Part shown: positions 8,353-17,293 of the stretch, piece after piece
How positions within the stretch are numbered: the stretch's first letter is position 1
How the letters are laid out: each line of letters begins with the position of its first letter
From: DASSQJ01 sp963726295
GTDB lineage: Bacteria; Actinomycetota; Actinomycetes; Actinomycetales; Dermatophilaceae
NCBI GenBank assembly: GCA_963726295.1
Contig: CAVSBW010000008.1
Coordinates: 124,001 to 188,000 of the forward strand
Reading direction: 5' to 3'
DNA length: 64,000 nt
Translations under genes and position numbers: made by a program
The notes under the pieces: model-generated
Database searches by the model: none
What the model was told of the DNA's origin: nothing
The model's input: the letters and a program-made list of their open reading frames with translations, nothing else

Positions 8353-9915
8353 TCAGAAGGACCAGACCACGGGGACCCACAGGACGGCGACGGCGAGGAA
8401 GAGCAGGAGCAGCGGCAGGCCCAGCTTCCAGTAGTCGCCGAAGCGGTACCCGCCGGGCTCGAGGACCATCGTGTTGGCCGGCGTCGCGACCGGCGTCAGG
8501 AAGGAGGCCGCGCCCGAGACGGCGACGGCCATCATGAACGGCAGCGGGGACACCCCGAGGTCGGTGGCGACGACCCCGGAGATCGGGGCCACGATGAGCA
8601 CCGTCGCCGTGTTCGAGATGAGCTGGCCGAGCACCATCGTCAGCACGCAGATCGCCAGCAGCGCCAGGCGCGGGGACGCCGATCCGACGACGTCGAGGAG
8701 GTGCTGGGCGATGACGTCGGCCGTGCCCGTGGAGACGAAGGCGGTCGAGAGCGGGATCATCCCGCCCACGAGCACGACGGTCGTCCACGAGATGCTCCGG
8801 TAGGCCTGGACGGAGGTGAGGACCCTGCTGAGGACCACCGCGATGGCCGCGAGCAGGCCGGCCACGGCGGCGGGGACCGCGCCGGTCGCGAGGAGGGCCA
8901 CCATCCCGAGGAGGATGCCGATGGCCCGCCGGGCGCCGGGGCCCAGCGGAACCGCCCGGCGCAGGGCGTCCGGCCGGTCGACGACGAGCACCTCGGAGGC
9001 GTGGCTCGTGTGGCGGCTGAGGTGGTCCCACTCGCCGGCCAGCAGGAGGGTGTCGCCGGTGCGCAGCGTCTCGTCGGGACCCACCACCGGGGCGCCCGCC
9101 CGGCTGACGGCGACGACGACGAGGTCGCCGCTGGGCGTCGCCATACCGGGAAACAGGTGGGTACCGATGAGCGGGGACCTCGGGCGGACGACGACCTCGG
9201 CGACCCCCCGTCGCGACCCGACGAGCTCGGTGTCCTCCGGGAGGCGGTACTCGGCACGCAGCGCGTCGGCGAGGTCACCCAGGTCCTGCGGCAGGCTCTC
9301 CGGCTCACGGTGCGGCAGCAGACGCTGCCCGGCGAGGACGATGACGAGGATCGTCCCGGTGAGCAGGGGCAGCCCGACGAGGGAGAACTCGAAGAACGTG
9401 AACGGGCGGGCCCCGGCGTCGACCGCCGCCTCGCTGACGATGATGTTCACCGGTGTGCCGGTGAGCGCGAGCATCGAGCCGGCGTGGGCCGAGAAGGCGA
9501 GGGGCATGAGCATCTGCGAGGGTGGCAGCCCCGCCCGCGCCGCAACGACGACGACCACCGGCAGCAACGCGGCAACCGCCCCGTTGACGCTGATGAGCGC
9601 AGTCAGCACCGCGACGAGCAGGCACAGGAGGACGAGCAGCGGCGTGCGGCGACGTCCACCTCGCGCGATGAGCTGTTGACCCGCCCACGCGGTGACGCCC
9701 GTCGAGTCGAGCGCCTCGGCGACGACGAACAGCGAGGCGATGAACAGCACCGTGGGGTCGCCGAACCCGGCGAGCGCCTGGGTGAGGTCGAGGATCCCGG
9801 TGGCCCACAGGGCGAGCGAGACACCGATCGCGACGATGCCGAGCGGGATCCGGTTGGAGACGAACGCGAGGACGGCGACAACGAGGACGACCAGCGTCGT
9901 GGTCACGGGGTCCAC
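8353..9915 (-). CDS. SLC13 (DASS/CitMHS) family permease with RCK_C-like insert
   Basis: A 520-residue transporter with hydrophobic N- and C-terminal halves separated by a soluble domain at about residues 210-310. Members of SLC13/DASS move di- and tricarboxylates, sulfate or related anions, often with sodium. Substrate-site Ser-Asn-Thr-type motifs are present as TGTPVNIIVSEAA in the first half and TPVATPANTMVLEPGGY in the second. The middle domain (VGSRRGVAEVVVRPRSPLIG, then LLLAGEWDHLSR) resembles TrkA_C/RCK_C ligand-sensing modules found in bacterial SLC13 proteins. It is probably cotranscribed with the upstream M17 aminopeptidase (30 nt gap). The substrate is not deducible. Confidence 0.85.
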   Translation of the reverse strand: MDPVTTTLVVLVVAVLAFVSNRIPLGIVAIGVSLALWATGILDLTQALAGFGDPTVLFIASLFVVAEALDSTGVTAWAGQQLIARGGRRRTPLLVLLCLLVAVLTALISVNGAVAALLPVVVVVAARAGLPPSQMLMPLAFSAHAGSMLALTGTPVNIIVSEAAVDAGARPFTFFEFSLVGLPLLTGTILVIVLAGQRLLPHREPESLPQDLGDLADALRAEYRLPEDTELVGSRRGVAEVVVRPRSPLIGTHLFPGMATPSGDLVVVAVSRAGAPVVGPDETLRTGDTLLLAGEWDHLSRHTSHASEVLVVDRPDALRRAVPLGPGARRAIGILLGMVALLATGAVPAAVAGLLAAIAVVLSRVLTSVQAYRSISWTTVVLVGGMIPLSTAFVSTGTADVIAQHLLDVVGSASPRLALLAICVLTMVLGQLISNTATVLIVAPISGVVATDLGVSPLPFMMAVAVSGAASFLTPVATPANTMVLEPGGYRFGDYWKLGLPLLLLFLAVAVLWVPVVWSF

Positions 9916-9945
9916 GACGACCCCCGAGGCCGCGACGCCACCCGC

Positions 9946-11457
9946 TCAGCCCGCGGCCGGAAGCTGGAAGGCGAGCGCGAGCTCCACGAGCAGCCGGGCG
10001 CCGAAGCCGGTGGGCCCCTTGGGGGTCCAGCCCACGGCCGTCTCCGACTGGGCGGTCCCGGCGATGTCGACGTGGGCCCACGGCGTGCCGTCGACGAACT
10101 CCTCGAGGAACAGGCCCGCGGTGATGGCACCGGCGTTCGGTCCGCCGAGGTTGGTGATGTCCGCGACGGTGGAGTCGAGCTGGCTGCGGTAGGTGCGCAT
10201 GAGCGGCAGCTCCCAGACCGGCTCGTCGGCCCGGGTCGCAGCGGCGCGCACCGCGTCGACGACCGTGCGGTCGTTGCCCATCACGCCCGCGACCTCGGTG
10301 CCGAGCGCTCGCAGGCAGGCCCCGGTGAGCGTCGCGACGTCGACGATCGCGTCCGCGCCGTCCTCGACCGACAGGGCGAGGGCGTCCGCCATGACGAGCC
10401 GGCCCTCGGCGTCGGTGTTCATCACCTCCACCGTCTTCCCGTTGCGCATCGTCAGGACGTCCCCGAGCTGCATCGCGGATCCTGAGGGCATGTTGTCGGT
10501 GCACATCAGGTAGGCGGTCACCCGAGCGGGACAGCCGACCTCGCGCAGGGCGGTCATCGCGGCGAGGATCGCCCCGGCCCCGCTCATGTCGTTCTTCATC
10601 TGGGAGTGCGACACGTCGCTCGGCTTGAGGTTGATCCCCCCCGAGTCGTACATGATCCCCTTGCCGACCAGGGCGAGGTGACCGGCGCCGCCGCCCTCGG
10701 GCACATGGCGCATCCGGATCATCCGCGGGGGCTCGACACTGCCGCGGTTGACCCCGAGCAGGCCGCCACAGCCCATCTCGACCAGCTCGTCCTTCCCGAA
10801 GACCTCGACCTCGAGGCCGGCGGCCGGTCCGAGCTCGACCGCGAGGTCGGCCATGGCCGCGGCCGTGAGCATCCCCGCCGGGCAGGTGGCCAGGTCACGG
10901 CTCAGCATCGCGACGCGCGCCGTCACCCGCCCCCGGGCCGCACCCGCCTCCACCGCCGCGCGCTCGCCCTCGGGGGCGACGAGGGTCAACGAGGCGACCG
11001 GCGTCATCCCCTTCTCGCTGCTGCGGAGGCTGAACCGGTGACGGGCCAGGAGCACCCCCTCGACGATCGCCGCCGCGGCCTCGGCGGCGGTCAGGCGCTC
11101 CGAGCTGGGGACGCGGGTCGCCAGGTGGCCGTCGAAGGGGACCGCGCCTGCGAAGGCGGCCGCAGCGTCACGGACGGCTGCCGCGTCCATCGCCGCCGGC
11201 TCCCCGATGCCGACGGCCACGAGGACGGGGGACCCGGACGCCGGGAAGGCCAGGGCGGAGCCCACGTCCGGACGGAACCCGGCACGGGCCAGCGCATCGC
11301 GGTCGACACCGAGGACGTCCGGGACGCCGCCGGTGGCCGCCACCGGAACGCTCACGGCCTCGACGCCCTCGAGGGCCGCGTCGCGGTCGACGACGCGGAC
11401 CTCCACCCGAGCGCGCAGGGAGGGGGCGACGTCGAGCACGTCCGTCACGGCAGCCAT
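9946..11457 (-). CDS. pepA: Leucyl aminopeptidase, M17 family
   Basis: A 503-residue cytosolic M17 aminopeptidase, a di-zinc or di-manganese enzyme that removes N-terminal residues from peptides. The metal/catalytic motif GKGIMYDSGGINLKPS (Lys and Asp ligands) and the family signature NTDAEGRLVMADAL are both present, followed by DIVDVATLTGA. The N-terminal about 170 residues are the divergent macro-like domain. The start MAAVTDVLDVAPSL was chosen for the AAGGA about 8 nt upstream; the frame stays open far upstream but is not protein-like. Its first 13 nt overlap the end of the glutaminase gene, so translation is likely coupled. Confidence 0.92.
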   Translation of the reverse strand: MAAVTDVLDVAPSLRARVEVRVVDRDAALEGVEAVSVPVAATGGVPDVLGVDRDALARAGFRPDVGSALAFPASGSPVLVAVGIGEPAAMDAAAVRDAAAAFAGAVPFDGHLATRVPSSERLTAAEAAAAIVEGVLLARHRFSLRSSEKGMTPVASLTLVAPEGERAAVEAGAARGRVTARVAMLSRDLATCPAGMLTAAAMADLAVELGPAAGLEVEVFGKDELVEMGCGGLLGVNRGSVEPPRMIRMRHVPEGGGAGHLALVGKGIMYDSGGINLKPSDVSHSQMKNDMSGAGAILAAMTALREVGCPARVTAYLMCTDNMPSGSAMQLGDVLTMRNGKTVEVMNTDAEGRLVMADALALSVEDGADAIVDVATLTGACLRALGTEVAGVMGNDRTVVDAVRAAATRADEPVWELPLMRTYRSQLDSTVADITNLGGPNAGAITAGLFLEEFVDGTPWAHVDIAGTAQSETAVGWTPKGPTGFGARLLVELALAFQLPAAG

Positions 11458-12494
11458 GGGTCGTTCCTTCGGTCGGAGGGGTGGTCGGGGACGAGGACAC
11501 GGGTGGGCGAGCGCTCCGCGACCTCGGCGGTGAACAGGTCGAGGCCGAGGGTCCGGGACAGGCGGGCCGCGGCGAGGCCTCCCCGGACGCTGTTGCCGGC
11601 GGGGTCGAGGGGTGGCGAGTAGGTCCCCAGACCACCCTTGCCCGGTGCGGCGGTGACGATCCCGCCGCTGATCCCGCTCTTGGCCGGCAGGCCCACCCGG
11701 ACCAGCCACTCCCCGGAGCGCTCGTACATCCCGGCCGTGACCATGACCGCGAGGGTCCGCGAGGCGGTCCGGGCCGACACCACACGACGGCCGGTCAGTG
11801 GGTAGACCCCCGCGTCGGCGAGCGTCGCCCCCATCACCGCGAGGTCGCGGGCCGTGACGGCGAGGCAGCTCTGCCGGGTGTAGAGGTCGGCGGCGGACTC
11901 GGGGTCGCGGACCAGGCCCGACGCGTGGAGCAGGTGCGCGATGGCCCGGTTGCGCAGGTTCGTCGCCAGGGCCGAGGAGAGCACCTCATCGTCGAGCGCG
12001 AGGTCTCGTCCGGCGAAGGCCGAGAGGCCCCCGGCGAGCTCCCCCCACGCGTCCTCCCCCTCACCGAGCAGCTCCGTGCACGCGATGGCCCCCGCGTTGA
12101 CCATCGGGTTGGTGCGTCCGGCCGGTCCCTCCTCGACGGCGGTCAGCGAATTGAACGGCCGGTTCGTCGCGTTGGCACCGAGGTGGTCCACCACACGGTC
12201 GACCCCGTGGCGCTCGCCGGCCAGCGCGAAGACGAACGGCTTGGCGACGCTCATCACCGGGAACCGGACCTCGACGTCACCGACGGCCACCTCGTGGCCG
12301 TCGACGCCCGTGACCGCGATGCCGAAGTGCTGCGGATCGGCCCGCGCCAGAGCCGGGTACACCTCGGAGACGGACCCCTCGGCGACGGCATCGAACTCGT
12401 GGTGGCAGGCGTCGACGAGCTCCGCGACGCGGTCGTCACGGGGCAGGTTCCCCGTGGACACGTAGCGGCCGCCGTCCAGGGCTTCACCGACCAC
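11445..12494 (-). CDS. glsA: Glutaminase A
   Basis: Hydrolyses glutamine to glutamate and ammonia. The 349-residue protein has the beta-lactamase-like serine-dependent glutaminase fold. The catalytic SxxK is Ser82-Val-Ala-Lys85 (PVMSVAKPF); other conserved blocks are NPMVNAGAIA and the C-terminal LPAKSGISGGI. GTG 12494 is taken as the start (VVGEALDGGRYVSTG), although a GTG-initiated frame to 12569 exists; the longer form would overlap the upstream AI-2E-type gene by 44 nt. It overlaps the aminopeptidase start by 13 nt. With the aminopeptidase and two transporters it forms an apparent peptide/glutamine-use block. Confidence 0.92.
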   Translation of the reverse strand: MVGEALDGGRYVSTGNLPRDDRVAELVDACHHEFDAVAEGSVSEVYPALARADPQHFGIAVTGVDGHEVAVGDVEVRFPVMSVAKPFVFALAGERHGVDRVVDHLGANATNRPFNSLTAVEEGPAGRTNPMVNAGAIACTELLGEGEDAWGELAGGLSAFAGRDLALDDEVLSSALATNLRNRAIAHLLHASGLVRDPESAADLYTRQSCLAVTARDLAVMGATLADAGVYPLTGRRVVSARTASRTLAVMVTAGMYERSGEWLVRVGLPAKSGISGGIVTAAPGKGGLGTYSPPLDPAGNSVRGGLAAARLSRTLGLDLFTAEVAERSPTRVLVPDHPSDRRNDPWLP

Positions 12495-12525
12495 GGGTGG
12501 AGCGTAACGGCGCAGACCGGTCAGG

Positions 12526-13626
12526 TCACGAGGCGTCGAACGATGCACCGGGGTCGCCCTCGCCGCCACGGGGGGAAGGGGAGGCCAGGCGGCGGTGGAC
12601 GAGCAGGAGCGCCGCGGTGGCCGGGGTGGCCAGGGTCGCTCCGAGCACCCCAGCGACCGCGGCGCCGACGATGGTCGCGCTCATCGTGACGATGGGGTGC
12701 AGGCTCAGCGCGGTGCTGCTGAGCCGCGCGAGGACGACCGTCTGGACGACGTTCTGGACGACGAGCACGATGACGAGGAGCACCACCGCCGTCTGCACCC
12801 CGGAGGAGCCCAGTGCGATGAGCGTGGCGAAGGCACCGGAGAAGATGGCGCCCAGGTAGGGGACGTACGAGGTCGTCAACGTGATGAGCGCGATGGTGAA
12901 GGCGAGCGGGACGCCGAGCAGCCAGGCGGATCCTCCGATGATCACCGCGGTGACCACCGCCGAGAGGGTCAGGCTCCAGAAGTACCGGCGGACCGAGTCC
13001 ACCGCATCACCGATGACGTCCGCCCCCGCCTGCGGCGCCAGCCCGAGGTGGGCTCCGACCCAGGCGCGCAGCCCGTCCCAGTCGACGAGGACGTAGTAGA
13101 GGAGGAAGACGGCGATGACGAGGCCGATGAGGAACGAGGCGAACCCGCTGAGGACGCCGCCCAGCACCCCCGGCAGTCCCTCGACGGCGACGCCGGCGAT
13201 GCCGCCGGCCTGACCGGCGAGCCCCCCGGAGGTCTCGACGCCGTGGGCGGCGAGCCAGGAGTCGAGCTCCGCGAGGCCGGCGTCGAGCTGGGTGGAGATC
13301 TCCGATGCCTGGTCCAGGACGCCGGCGACGACGAGCCACACCGACAGGGCGGTGACCGCGGCCAGACCGAGCAGCACGAGACCGGCCCCGGCGGCCGTGG
13401 GCACGCCCACCCGGCGCAGCCGGTCGACGACCGGTGCGAAGAGGGCGCCGAGCACCGCGGCGATCACGAGCGGGACGACGATGCCCGACACCTGCGACAG
13501 GAGCCACATCAGGGCGGCCGCCGCGACCAGCACCCCGAGGAGGAGCCAGGAGCGCAGGCCCCAGCGGGTGAGGGCCGATCCCCGGACCAGCTGGTCGTCG
13601 AGTGACGACGTCACGCTCCGGCCCAT
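12526..13626 (-). CDS. AI-2E family (PerM-like) membrane transporter
   Basis: A 366-residue membrane protein of the AI-2E/PerM/TqsA family, with about eight transmembrane segments. Two or three N-terminal segments are followed by a soluble loop at about 120-165 and then a C-terminal bundle with the typical VIGNLL/IP-region analogue (TTSYVPYLGAIFSGAFATLIALGSSG). Some relatives export autoinducer-2, others are Na+/Li+ antiporters, so substrate is unknown. The end carries a short hydrophilic tail. It begins divergently from the HPr-kinase-like gene across a 77-nt gap and ends 31 nt before the glutaminase start on the same strand. Confidence 0.85.
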   Translation of the reverse strand: MGRSVTSSLDDQLVRGSALTRWGLRSWLLLGVLVAAAALMWLLSQVSGIVVPLVIAAVLGALFAPVVDRLRRVGVPTAAGAGLVLLGLAAVTALSVWLVVAGVLDQASEISTQLDAGLAELDSWLAAHGVETSGGLAGQAGGIAGVAVEGLPGVLGGVLSGFASFLIGLVIAVFLLYYVLVDWDGLRAWVGAHLGLAPQAGADVIGDAVDSVRRYFWSLTLSAVVTAVIIGGSAWLLGVPLAFTIALITLTTSYVPYLGAIFSGAFATLIALGSSGVQTAVVLLVIVLVVQNVVQTVVLARLSSTALSLHPIVTMSATIVGAAVAGVLGATLATPATAALLLVHRRLASPSPRGGEGDPGASFDAS

Positions 13627-13703
13627 GCGCGTCCCTCCGACGGCGGCCGCCCGGCACGGCCGATCCGCCGGTCATCCTAGGGCGGGGGCGGCACACTGAC
13701 CGT

Positions 13704-14837
13704 GTGCTGCTCGTCGACGCCTTCGGATGCCGCTGGACCTTCGACGTCCGCGGTCTGGGTGACGGGCTCGCCGACCGGGTCGAGCACCTGTGGCAGCGGG
13801 CCCGGGTCGATGACGACGGGCACGACGGCATGGCGGCCCCGGTCTTCACCGCGAGCCGGGACCGGGACGACCTGGTCGAGGTCCAGGGGTTGCTGCAGCG
13901 GGTCTCCGACGACGACGTGCCCTACGTCGTCTCCCGGGCCCTCACGACGGCCTCGATCGGGCGACGCACCGGGGACTGCCTCATGCTCCACGCCGCCGGC
14001 CTGGCCGGTGCCGACGGCGGCACCGTCGCCCTGGTCGCCGCCTCGGGCACCGGGAAGACGACCGCGGCCACGAGGCTCGGCCGCGCGCTCGGCTACGTGT
14101 CCGACGAGACCGTGGCCGTGGAGCACGACCTGCGCGTGCGCTCGTACCCGAAGCCCCTGTCGGTGCTGGTCGACCCGTCGCGCCCCTACGTCAAGCACGA
14201 GCGCTCCCCCGACGACCTCGGGCTGGCACGCGCCCCCGCGGAGCTGCGGCTCGCCGCCACCGTCGTCATCGAGCGCGACCCCGACCTCCCCGAGCCCGTC
14301 CTCGAGCCGATCGGCCTGGTCGAGGCCGCCGCCCTGACGCTCCCCCAGACGTCCGCGGTCGCCACCCTCGACCGCCCCCTCGACCGCCTCGCCCGAGCGC
14401 TGACCGCCGGGCACGGACCGTGGAGGCTGCGGTACGCCGAGGTGGCCGACTGCGTCGACCTCGTGACCGCGCTCGCCGCGGGCGAGGCCCCCGACGGTGT
14501 CCCCGAGCCGGTCACGTGGCAGTGGCTCGACGGCCGTGACCTGCGGTGTCCGGACCCCACTCCCGACGCCGAGCCGACCGGGACCTCGCTGGTCCAGCGG
14601 TCCGCCTTCGACGATGCGCTCGTCAGTGGCGGCTCCGTGCTCGTGCTCCGGCACCGCGTGCCCACGAGCCTGCCCGGCCTGGCGGCCGTGGTGTGGCAGC
14701 GCTGCGCCGAGCCGGTGACGGTGCCCGAGCTCGTCGCGGGTGTCACAGAGGTCCTCGGCGAGCACCCGGACGCCGAGGGCCTCGTGCTCGACACCGTCCG
14801 TCTCCTGCTCGAGGCGGAGGTCGTGGTGGTGCGCTGA
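13704..14837 (+). CDS. HPr-kinase-like P-loop protein fused to a PqqD-like domain
   Basis: A 377-residue protein. Its middle carries a P-loop (AASGTGKTT, about residue 115) in an HPr-kinase/PEP-carboxykinase-like domain (LMLHAAGLAG...VSDETVAVEHD...SYPKPLSVL). The last about 90 residues (SLVQRSAFDDALVSGGSVLVLRHRVP...LPGLAAVVWQRCAEPVTVPELVAGV) look like a PqqD/RRE-type winged helix, which binds leader peptides in RiPP pathways. HprK-like and PqqD-like proteins usually sit together in lasso-peptide or capsule clusters, but no such neighbours are present. The start GTG 13704 has no Shine-Dalgarno. The stop TGA directly abuts the stop of the convergent UbiB gene. Confidence 0.75.
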   Translation: MLLVDAFGCRWTFDVRGLGDGLADRVEHLWQRARVDDDGHDGMAAPVFTASRDRDDLVEVQGLLQRVSDDDVPYVVSRALTTASIGRRTGDCLMLHAAGLAGADGGTVALVAASGTGKTTAATRLGRALGYVSDETVAVEHDLRVRSYPKPLSVLVDPSRPYVKHERSPDDLGLARAPAELRLAATVVIERDPDLPEPVLEPIGLVEAAALTLPQTSAVATLDRPLDRLARALTAGHGPWRLRYAEVADCVDLVTALAAGEAPDGVPEPVTWQWLDGRDLRCPDPTPDAEPTGTSLVQRSAFDDALVSGGSVLVLRHRVPTSLPGLAAVVWQRCAEPVTVPELVAGVTEVLGEHPDAEGLVLDTVRLLLEAEVVVVR

Positions 14838-16505
14838 TCAGGTGCCGCGCCGGTCCCGGCTCGTCCGGGCCACCTTGCGGTCGGTGAGCACGATCCACAC
14901 CCCGAGAGCAACCGCCGCGAGGAACGCCAGCAGGAAGAACACCATCGCGATGGCGGGGTAGCCGAACCACGTCGTGTCCGCCTCCACGCCCATCATCAGG
15001 GACGCCCCGAGCACCACCGAGGCGATGATGATGCCGAGCGTCACCCGGTTGGCCAAGCGCTGGAGCACCGTGTGGAGCCGCTCCTCGTCGAGGGCCCGGA
15101 CCCGCACGGTGAACTCGCCGTCGGCGAGCGAGTCCATGATCCGGTTGACCCGCTTCGGCATCCGCGCCGAGAGCTCCTTGGCCTCGATGGCAGCGGCGAG
15201 GACCCCAGCGGGACTCACCTTCAGCTGAGCTGCGAGGACGTGGGAGAGGTTGCCGCGGATCTCCTCGCCCGGGTCGAAGGTCGGGTCGAGGTGCTTGGTC
15301 ACCTGGTCGAGGTTGAGCAGCGCCTTGCCGACGAGCGTCATCTCCGCGGGCGGGCGCAACCCGTGCTCCCCGGAGAGGCGGCTCAGCTCGACGAGCACGC
15401 TTCCGGCGTCGGCGTCGGAGCCGCTCCCCATGGCCTCGGAGACGAGGTGGCTGACGTCCGAGCGAAACGCGCCCGCGTCGTAGGTGTCCAGCGGGTGCCC
15501 CATCCCGGCGAGGACCAGGGCGGCCTCCTCGCCGTCCCCGTCACCGATGGCGAGCAGGAGCTTGACGACCTCGTCCTGCAGCCGCGGCGGCAGGCTCGCG
15601 ACCATCCCGAGGTCGATGAGCGCGAGCCGGCCGTCCTCGGTGAGCATGACGTTCCCCGGGTGCGGATCGGCGTGGACCACGCCCTCCTCCAGCATCATCC
15701 GCAGGTAGCAGCGGAAGAGCTGCTCGACGATCGGGCGGGTGTCGTAGTCGAGCAGCCCGACCGGCCCCACGTCGGTGACCTTGCGCCCCTCGATGCGGTC
15801 CATGGTCAGGACCCGCCGGCTGCACAGGTCGTGCACCGGCGACGGCACGACGATCAGGTCGTAGTCGGCGGTGAGCTCCACGAACCGGTCGAGGTTGCGG
15901 GCCTCGCGCAGGTAGTCCAGCTCGCCGACCAAGGCCCTGCGGAACTGGGCGAGGAGAGAGCCGAAGCCGTACCGCCGGCCCACCTCGGTACGGCGGTCGG
16001 CGAGGTCCGCGAGGTGGGCCATCGTCTCCATGTCGGCGCGCACGATGTCGCGCGCGTCGGGCCGCTGGACCTTGACGACGACGTCGCGGCCGTTCCGGGT
16101 CCGCGCCCGGTGCACCTGCCCGAGGGAGGCCGCCGCCAGCGGCTCCTCCTCGAACTGCGCGAACAGGTGGCGGATGCCGGTGCCGAGGTCCTCCTCGATG
16201 ATCCGCTCGACCTCCTCGAAGGGGAAGGGAGCCACGTCGTCCTGGAGGCCGGCCAGCGCCGTCGTGTACGCGGGCGGCAGCAGGTCGACGCGGGTCGAGA
16301 GCAGCTGTCCCAGCTTGATGTAGGTCGGCCCCATCGCCTCCAGGTCCCGCGCGAGGCGGGTGGCGAGGTCACCGTCGCCGGCCTCCGTCTCGTCCAGCGG
16401 CGCCAGGTCGTCGAGGCCGGAACCCGAGACGAGGTCGGAGCGGCCATGGCGCAGGAGCAGCCCCACGAGGCGGGCGTTGCGAGTGGCGGACGAGGTCGAG
16501 CTCAT
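14838..16505 (-). CDS. ABC1/AarF (UbiB-like) atypical kinase
   Basis: A 555-residue atypical kinase of the UbiB/ABC1 family, implicated in isoprenoid-quinone metabolism and lipid homeostasis. The family KxGQ motif is Lys64-Leu-Gly-Gln67 (PTYIKLGQLLSTR). The alanine-rich nucleotide loop AAASLGQVHRA, the lysine strand DVVVKVQRP, the catalytic VHADPHPGNVML and the metal site LIDLGMV all follow in order. Two transmembrane helices close the protein, anchoring it to the inner face of the membrane. ATG 16505 has AGGA at about 7 nt. It is divergent from the dienelactone hydrolase gene. Confidence 0.92.
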   Translation of the reverse strand: MSSTSSATRNARLVGLLLRHGRSDLVSGSGLDDLAPLDETEAGDGDLATRLARDLEAMGPTYIKLGQLLSTRVDLLPPAYTTALAGLQDDVAPFPFEEVERIIEEDLGTGIRHLFAQFEEEPLAAASLGQVHRARTRNGRDVVVKVQRPDARDIVRADMETMAHLADLADRRTEVGRRYGFGSLLAQFRRALVGELDYLREARNLDRFVELTADYDLIVVPSPVHDLCSRRVLTMDRIEGRKVTDVGPVGLLDYDTRPIVEQLFRCYLRMMLEEGVVHADPHPGNVMLTEDGRLALIDLGMVASLPPRLQDEVVKLLLAIGDGDGEEAALVLAGMGHPLDTYDAGAFRSDVSHLVSEAMGSGSDADAGSVLVELSRLSGEHGLRPPAEMTLVGKALLNLDQVTKHLDPTFDPGEEIRGNLSHVLAAQLKVSPAGVLAAAIEAKELSARMPKRVNRIMDSLADGEFTVRVRALDEERLHTVLQRLANRVTLGIIIASVVLGASLMMGVEADTTWFGYPAIAMVFFLLAFLAAVALGVWIVLTDRKVARTSRDRRGT

Positions 16506-16578
16506 GCGGCAATCCTGTCGGAACTGCCGGGTGTCGCGTGCCGGGACCGTGAGGTCCGGCCACTGGCATGCTGACCCC

Positions 16579-17277
16579 ATGAGTGAGCGCATCGAGGTCC
16601 CCACGTCCGACGGCGCGGTGCCGGCGCTCCTGTGGCGGCCCACCTCGGGGAGCGGGCCCGGCCTGCTCCTCCTCCAGGAGATCTTCGGGGTCAGCCCCTA
16701 CATCCGGCAGCGCGCGGCCGACCTCGCCGCCCTCGGCTACGTGGTCCTCGCGCCCGAGCTCTTCCACCGCGTCGGCGTCACGGAGATCGCGAGTGGCCCG
16801 GACATGCTCACCGAGGCCATGGACGTCACGGGGCGCGTCGACTGGGACACGGCGGTCGCGGACGCGGTGGCGGCGCTTCGCCACCTGCGATCCCTCGACG
16901 GCGTGACGGGCGGGGTGGGGGTGGTCGGCTTCTGCTACGGCGGCGGACTCGGCTACGCGGTGGTGGCGCAGGAGCCCGCGGACGCGCTGGTGGCCTACTA
17001 CGGCTCGGCGCTGCCGCAGCTGGTCGAGGCGGTCCCGTCGGTCTCCACGCCCTCGCTCCACCACTTCGGCGAGGACGACTCGTACATTCCGATGGAGCAG
17101 GTCGCGTCCGTGCGTGACAGCGTCGGGACCGGCGGGCGCCCGGTGGAGTTCCACACGCACCCGGGGGCCGACCACGCCTTCGACAACCCGGACTTCGTCA
17201 ACCACGACCCGGAGGCCTCCGAGCGGGCGTGGGTCGTGACCACCGACTTCCTGGGGCGGGCCCTCCCGACCTCCTGA
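16579..17277 (+). CDS. Dienelactone hydrolase family protein
   Basis: A 232-residue alpha/beta hydrolase of the dienelactone hydrolase family. The nucleophile is Cys119 in GFCYGGG, the acid is in HFGEDDSYIP, and the base is the His of HPGADHAF, a complete Cys-Asp-His triad. Family members open dienelactones in chlorocatechol breakdown, but many act on other esters, and no chlorocatechol genes are nearby. The start has no Shine-Dalgarno; CATGCT 6 nt upstream suggests a leaderless transcript. It is a cytosolic protein of normal length. Confidence 0.9.
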   Translation: MSERIEVPTSDGAVPALLWRPTSGSGPGLLLLQEIFGVSPYIRQRAADLAALGYVVLAPELFHRVGVTEIASGPDMLTEAMDVTGRVDWDTAVADAVAALRHLRSLDGVTGGVGVVGFCYGGGLGYAVVAQEPADALVAYYGSALPQLVEAVPSVSTPSLHHFGEDDSYIPMEQVASVRDSVGTGGRPVEFHTHPGADHAFDNPDFVNHDPEASERAWVVTTDFLGRALPTS

Positions 17278-17293
17278 CGCGAACGCCGTCGGC

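Noticed and set aside
8002..10485. Plus-strand open frame of 827 codons rich in Asp, Arg, Gly and Glu
   Set aside because: It is antisense to the GltS-like, SLC13 and aminopeptidase genes, which have clear domains; its repetitive charged content is what antisense of GC3-rich genes gives.
16579..17277. Dienelactone hydrolase as part of the aromatic cluster at 32-38 kb
   Set aside because: It lies 15 kb away with unrelated neighbours and LigAB-type pathways do not use a dienelactone.
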